A stretch of 22,161 bases of DNA from a virus. The stretch spans positions 1-22,161 of the IMG/VR virus record IMGVR_UViG_3300025508_001657. One strand, given 5' to 3'. The translations under genes were made by a program, and so were the position numbers. This document shows positions 19,661 through 22,161 of the stretch, piece after piece. The first letter of the stretch is position 1; each line of letters opens with the position of its first letter. The notes under the pieces were generated by a model. That model did not search any database, was not told the DNA's origin, and saw only the letters and a program-made list of their open reading frames with translations.

Positions 19661-20914
19661 ATGGCTGATAATACAGTTAAACTTCAAGAATTAAGAGAGA
19701 ACTTAGCAAAGTTTGCTGGGGAAAAAGACTTTTCTGAATTTACACCTGAGGATAAAACCAAATGGGCGTCAATGAATGAAGAAGCTAAAACCTTAGCAGA
19801 TGGTATTCGTGAGCAACAAATATTTGAAAAAGATATGAAAGCTAACGAAGAAGCAATTAGTGCAGGTAAGACTGTCGCTTCTCTCCCAATTCATGAAGAA
19901 CAAAAAGAAATGCCTAAAGCATTAGGCGAACAGGTACGTGAATCAAGGGCTTATAAATCCTACATGGAAGATGGACAACTAAACATTTCATCAGAAGTAA
20001 AATACAATCCTTTATTGGAAAGTAAAACACTTTTGACTGAGACTGGTTATCCACCTGCAGTTACAAGGAGTGATTTACTCGTTCCTACTGCTTTAAGAAA
20101 CCCTAATTCAGTTATAGATTTGTTTTCAGTAATTCCTACTGATTCATATCAATACAAGTATTTAGAAGAAACTACTTTCACAAACAACGCTTCAGAAAAA
20201 GCCGAGGGTACAGCCTTTGGAGAATCTGCGTTGGCATTTACAGAAAGAACTGAAAACATCAGAAAATTTGGTGTGTCAATTCCTGTAACAGAAGAATTAT
20301 TATCTGATGTTGCATCTGTCAATGGATATTTAGACAGTAGATTAAAAACAATGCTCGAACTAAGATTATCCGATGTTCTCATCGGTGGCTCAGGTGTTGC
20401 TCCGATTATCACAGGTGTATTGAATAAATCTGGTATAAATACCTTTAACTATTCAAGCTACTCTGGTAATTTAGCAAGAATTGGTCAAATCTATCAAGCA
20501 ATTACAGAAATTAGAAAAGACGCTTTTATGGAGCCTGATGCAATACTCATGCACCCAAGCGACTGGAACGACATAGTAACACAAGTTAACTCAACTGCTG
20601 GTACATCGGGTGCAGGATTTACAGAAGTATCTCCTACATTTGTTGGTGCAGGTATGTTTGGTAACTCTGTTACACCTCAAATTTGGGGTATAAGAGTTGT
20701 CCCTAATACTGCAATTTCAGCTGGTACAGTTCTAGTTGGTACTTTTGGTGGAGGCATGGCTTCACATATCATCACTCGTGAGGGTATGGAAGTTGCTATG
20801 TCAGATAGTCATGATGACTTTTTCACAAAAGACAAAGTAATGATGAAAGCAAGTATGAGGTTAGGTTTTGCAATCTATCGTCCAGAGGCTTTCTGTTCTA
20901 TTACAAACTTCTAA
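19661..20914 (+). CDS. Major capsid protein, HK97 fold
   Basis: The 417-aa protein has an N-terminal helical delta-like region (residues 1-85, LQELRENLAKFAGEKDFSEF..., KTLADGIREQQIFEKDM) followed by the HK97 capsid domain: SDLLVPTALRNPNSVIDLFSVIPT, FGVSIPVTEELLSD, LSDVLIGGSG, AILMHPSDWNDI, and WGIRVVPNTAISAGTVLVGTFGG. The N-terminal segment is the probable substrate of the protease gene just upstream; the cut site cannot be read. AGGAG is 6 bases from ATG. Length is normal for the family. Confidence 0.93.
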   Translation: MADNTVKLQELRENLAKFAGEKDFSEFTPEDKTKWASMNEEAKTLADGIREQQIFEKDMKANEEAISAGKTVASLPIHEEQKEMPKALGEQVRESRAYKSYMEDGQLNISSEVKYNPLLESKTLLTETGYPPAVTRSDLLVPTALRNPNSVIDLFSVIPTDSYQYKYLEETTFTNNASEKAEGTAFGESALAFTERTENIRKFGVSIPVTEELLSDVASVNGYLDSRLKTMLELRLSDVLIGGSGVAPIITGVLNKSGINTFNYSSYSGNLARIGQIYQAITEIRKDAFMEPDAILMHPSDWNDIVTQVNSTAGTSGAGFTEVSPTFVGAGMFGNSVTPQIWGIRVVPNTAISAGTVLVGTFGGGMASHIITREGMEVAMSDSHDDFFTKDKVMMKASMRLGFAIYRPEAFCSITNF

Positions 20915-20926
20915 GGAAGTTATTAA

Positions 20927-21190
20927 TTGGTTTTGTTATCCCATTCGAGTTACGTAAGTAGTAAGAGTGGGATGCAAACTGGAAAGAAAGACAATATGAT
21001 TTTAAAAAAAGATGTATGGATTGATGAAGATGGTAAAGTCGGCGAGGGTAAAGATGGTTTACCTAAGGGATGGGCTAAAGGCAAATTAGTTGCTAAAGCT
21101 GGTACAGAAATCTCTGACTTGCAAGCTAAAGAACTCGGTCTTAAAAAAGAAACTAAAGCAAAAAAAGCACAAGAAAATAAATCTAAGTAG
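20927..21190 (+). CDS. Small Lys-rich head-module protein
   Basis: The conserved-looking part is MILKKDVWIDEDGKVGEGKDG...GKLVAKAGTEISDLQAKELGL, ending in a Lys/Ala-rich tail. Similar short proteins sit between capsid and connector genes in many phages. The start is uncertain: TTG 20927 has AAGGAAG at 7 bases, but ATG 20972 or ATG 20996 would give the conserved core without the Ser-rich N terminus. Function unknown; possibly a head decoration or head-tail accessory. Confidence 0.6.
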   Translation: MVLLSHSSYVSSKSGMQTGKKDNMILKKDVWIDEDGKVGEGKDGLPKGWAKGKLVAKAGTEISDLQAKELGLKKETKAKKAQENKSK

Positions 21191-21197
21191 GTAGTCA

Positions 21198-21821
21198 ATG
21201 TCTAACCAGTATGTTGATAAAGCAGATTTAAAAACCTATATAGGATTAACAGGTACTGGTCAAGATACCAATATTGATAATGCTATTGATGGTGCTAGTC
21301 GTCTTATAGACAAGATGTGTGGTCGTCATTTTTGGCAAGACGCTACTGTTACAGACAAGTTCTACACACCTATTAACTCTTATTATTTAGAAATAGATGA
21401 CTTATCTACAACTACTGGTCTGGTTGTGAAACTAGACACAAATGATGATGGTACTCATGATAAAACATTAACTATTGATACCGACTTCGTGTTGAAACCA
21501 TACAACCCTCAGGTACATAAGATTTCTAGTACAACCTATTACTATCCTCATAGTGAAATAAATATACTTCCAACTCGTAGTGATGCACATTTCGATGCAT
21601 TCGTAACTAAGAATGTTAAAGTGACTGGGAAGTTTGGCTGGAGTGCCGTTCCTGAAGCTATTAAACAAGCAACTCTCATACAGGCAACTAGGTTGTGGAA
21701 GCGTAAAGATACACCCTTTAATGTTTTTGGTAATGAACAAACAGGGCAAAAAGAATTATTTAATAAAATAGACCCTGACGCATTGCAACTTATAAAGGGT
21801 TATGTAAAGCACAAGCTATGA
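21198..21821 (+). CDS. Head-tail connector protein, gp6-like
   Basis: The start NQYVDKADLKTYIGLTGTGQDTNIDNAIDGASRLIDKMCGRHF is characteristic of gp6-like connectors (DxxxLKxYL...D..I...I..AS..I...CGR.F), and the end VPEAIKQATLIQATRLWKRKDTPF is the typical C-terminal helix. The middle consists of strands. These proteins form a ring under the portal that seals the head and receives the tail. At 207 aa it is of usual length. The stop overlaps the next ATG (ATGA). Confidence 0.8.
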   Translation: MSNQYVDKADLKTYIGLTGTGQDTNIDNAIDGASRLIDKMCGRHFWQDATVTDKFYTPINSYYLEIDDLSTTTGLVVKLDTNDDGTHDKTLTIDTDFVLKPYNPQVHKISSTTYYYPHSEINILPTRSDAHFDAFVTKNVKVTGKFGWSAVPEAIKQATLIQATRLWKRKDTPFNVFGNEQTGQKELFNKIDPDALQLIKGYVKHKL

Positions 21822-22161
21822 GTTTTTCTGTTAGTGGTGCTAACAATATAAATAAACGTTTACAACTAAGTGCTTTGGGTGGAGTTGCACTTCGTAACTT
21901 TTTCTCACAGTACGGGCAAGTTGTTGTTACTAATTCTAAAAAAGAAGCACCTAGATATAAAGGTAATCTTAGGGGTAGTCTTACGTTTAAAAGAATTGAT
22001 GGTGTCGGTCGTCTACCTATTGGTATAGATGTCTATTCTCGTAGTCCTTATGCTTTGTACGTACATGGTTTTTACGACATGAAAGTTAAGATGAGTAAGC
22101 CATGGTCAAGAAGTAAGCCACATTATCCACCTATCTCTGCTATCAAAGGGTGGGCAGATGA
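21818..22161 (+). CDS. Gp10-like head-tail joining protein (3' end outside window)
   Basis: ATG overlaps the connector stop, and the frame stays open to the window end (114 codons). The residues TNSKKEAPRYKGNLRGSLTF and SRSPYALYVHGFYDMKVK match the HK97 gp10-like pattern (PvdtGnLr.Si......yA.yvh.G). Such proteins act in head closure or tail joining. Because the C terminus is missing, the length cannot be compared. Confidence 0.65.
   Translation, partial: MSFSVSGANNINKRLQLSALGGVALRNFFSQYGQVVVTNSKKEAPRYKGNLRGSLTFKRIDGVGRLPIGIDVYSRSPYALYVHGFYDMKVKMSKPWSRSKPHYPPISAIKGWAD

Overview
The window is a piece of an AT-rich tailed-phage genome (Caudoviricetes). It carries a complete HK97-type packaging and head module, a lysis block, a DNA-modification cassette and a leftward early/replication block. 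Genes are packed with 1-20 bp gaps or ATGA/TAATG overlaps, and most have strong AGGAG-type ribosome binding sites. There is no integrase, no tRNA and no CRISPR array. The host cannot be read directly. Several proteins look like actinobacteriophage or aquatic uncultured-phage proteins (three-module Mu-F-like head protein, EVK nuclease, DUF932, MNRxxRR basic protein), so an aquatic actinobacterial host is a reasonable but unproven guess.

Layout: (1) 1-1961, rightward: end of a coiled-coil protein cut by the window edge, a tiny Cys/His protein, a coiled-coil plus membrane-anchor protein, and a calcineurin-like phosphoesterase. (2) 1962-2386: a non-coding stretch containing a previously hidden leftward 53-aa Cys-rich gene, then a divergent control region. 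(3) 2387-6696, rightward: small protein, endolysin, 22-aa hydrophobic peptide, two tandem ParB-like proteins, a glycosyltransferase of the TET-associated kind, a 58-aa helical protein, a 31-aa zinc-ribbon microprotein, a TET/JBP-family 2-oxoglutarate dioxygenase and a PD-(D/E)XK-like nuclease. The genes from ParB to nuclease are nearly all coupled and read as a DNA-base hypermodification operon. (4) 6697-6793: convergent junction with a hairpin. (5) 6794-12925, leftward: at least fifteen small early genes, including replication-initiator-like, SSB-tailed, HTH, DUF932, zinc-finger and stand-alone ArdC-N-like proteins. (6) 12926-13508: a 583-bp divergent gene-free region with a leader hairpin, a GC-richer island closed by a 10-bp inverted repeat, and an AT-rich palindrome. 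(7) 13509-22161, rightward: TerS, a small protein, TerL, portal, minor head protein, prohead protease, major capsid protein, a small conserved protein, head-tail connector and a gp10-like protein cut by the window end.

The two most striking observations are as follows. First, the dioxygenase + glycosyltransferase + tandem ParB cassette predicts that this phage oxidises a DNA base and then glycosylates it; no DNA methyltransferase is in the window. Second, five consecutive gene junctions of the leftward operon (10.8-12.6 kb) each carry a copy of one two-hairpin element. It starts at the stop codon of the upstream gene and ends just before the ribosome binding site of the next. The stems show compensatory changes, and G-U pairs that work only on the leftward transcript, so the elements look like repeated structured RNA rather than DNA repeats. 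The two hairpins share a GAUA segment and may compete, which suggests a switch. A 144-nt RNA domain closed by a perfect 12-bp stem (11969-12112) and a three-hairpin gap (9666-9761) lie in the same operon.
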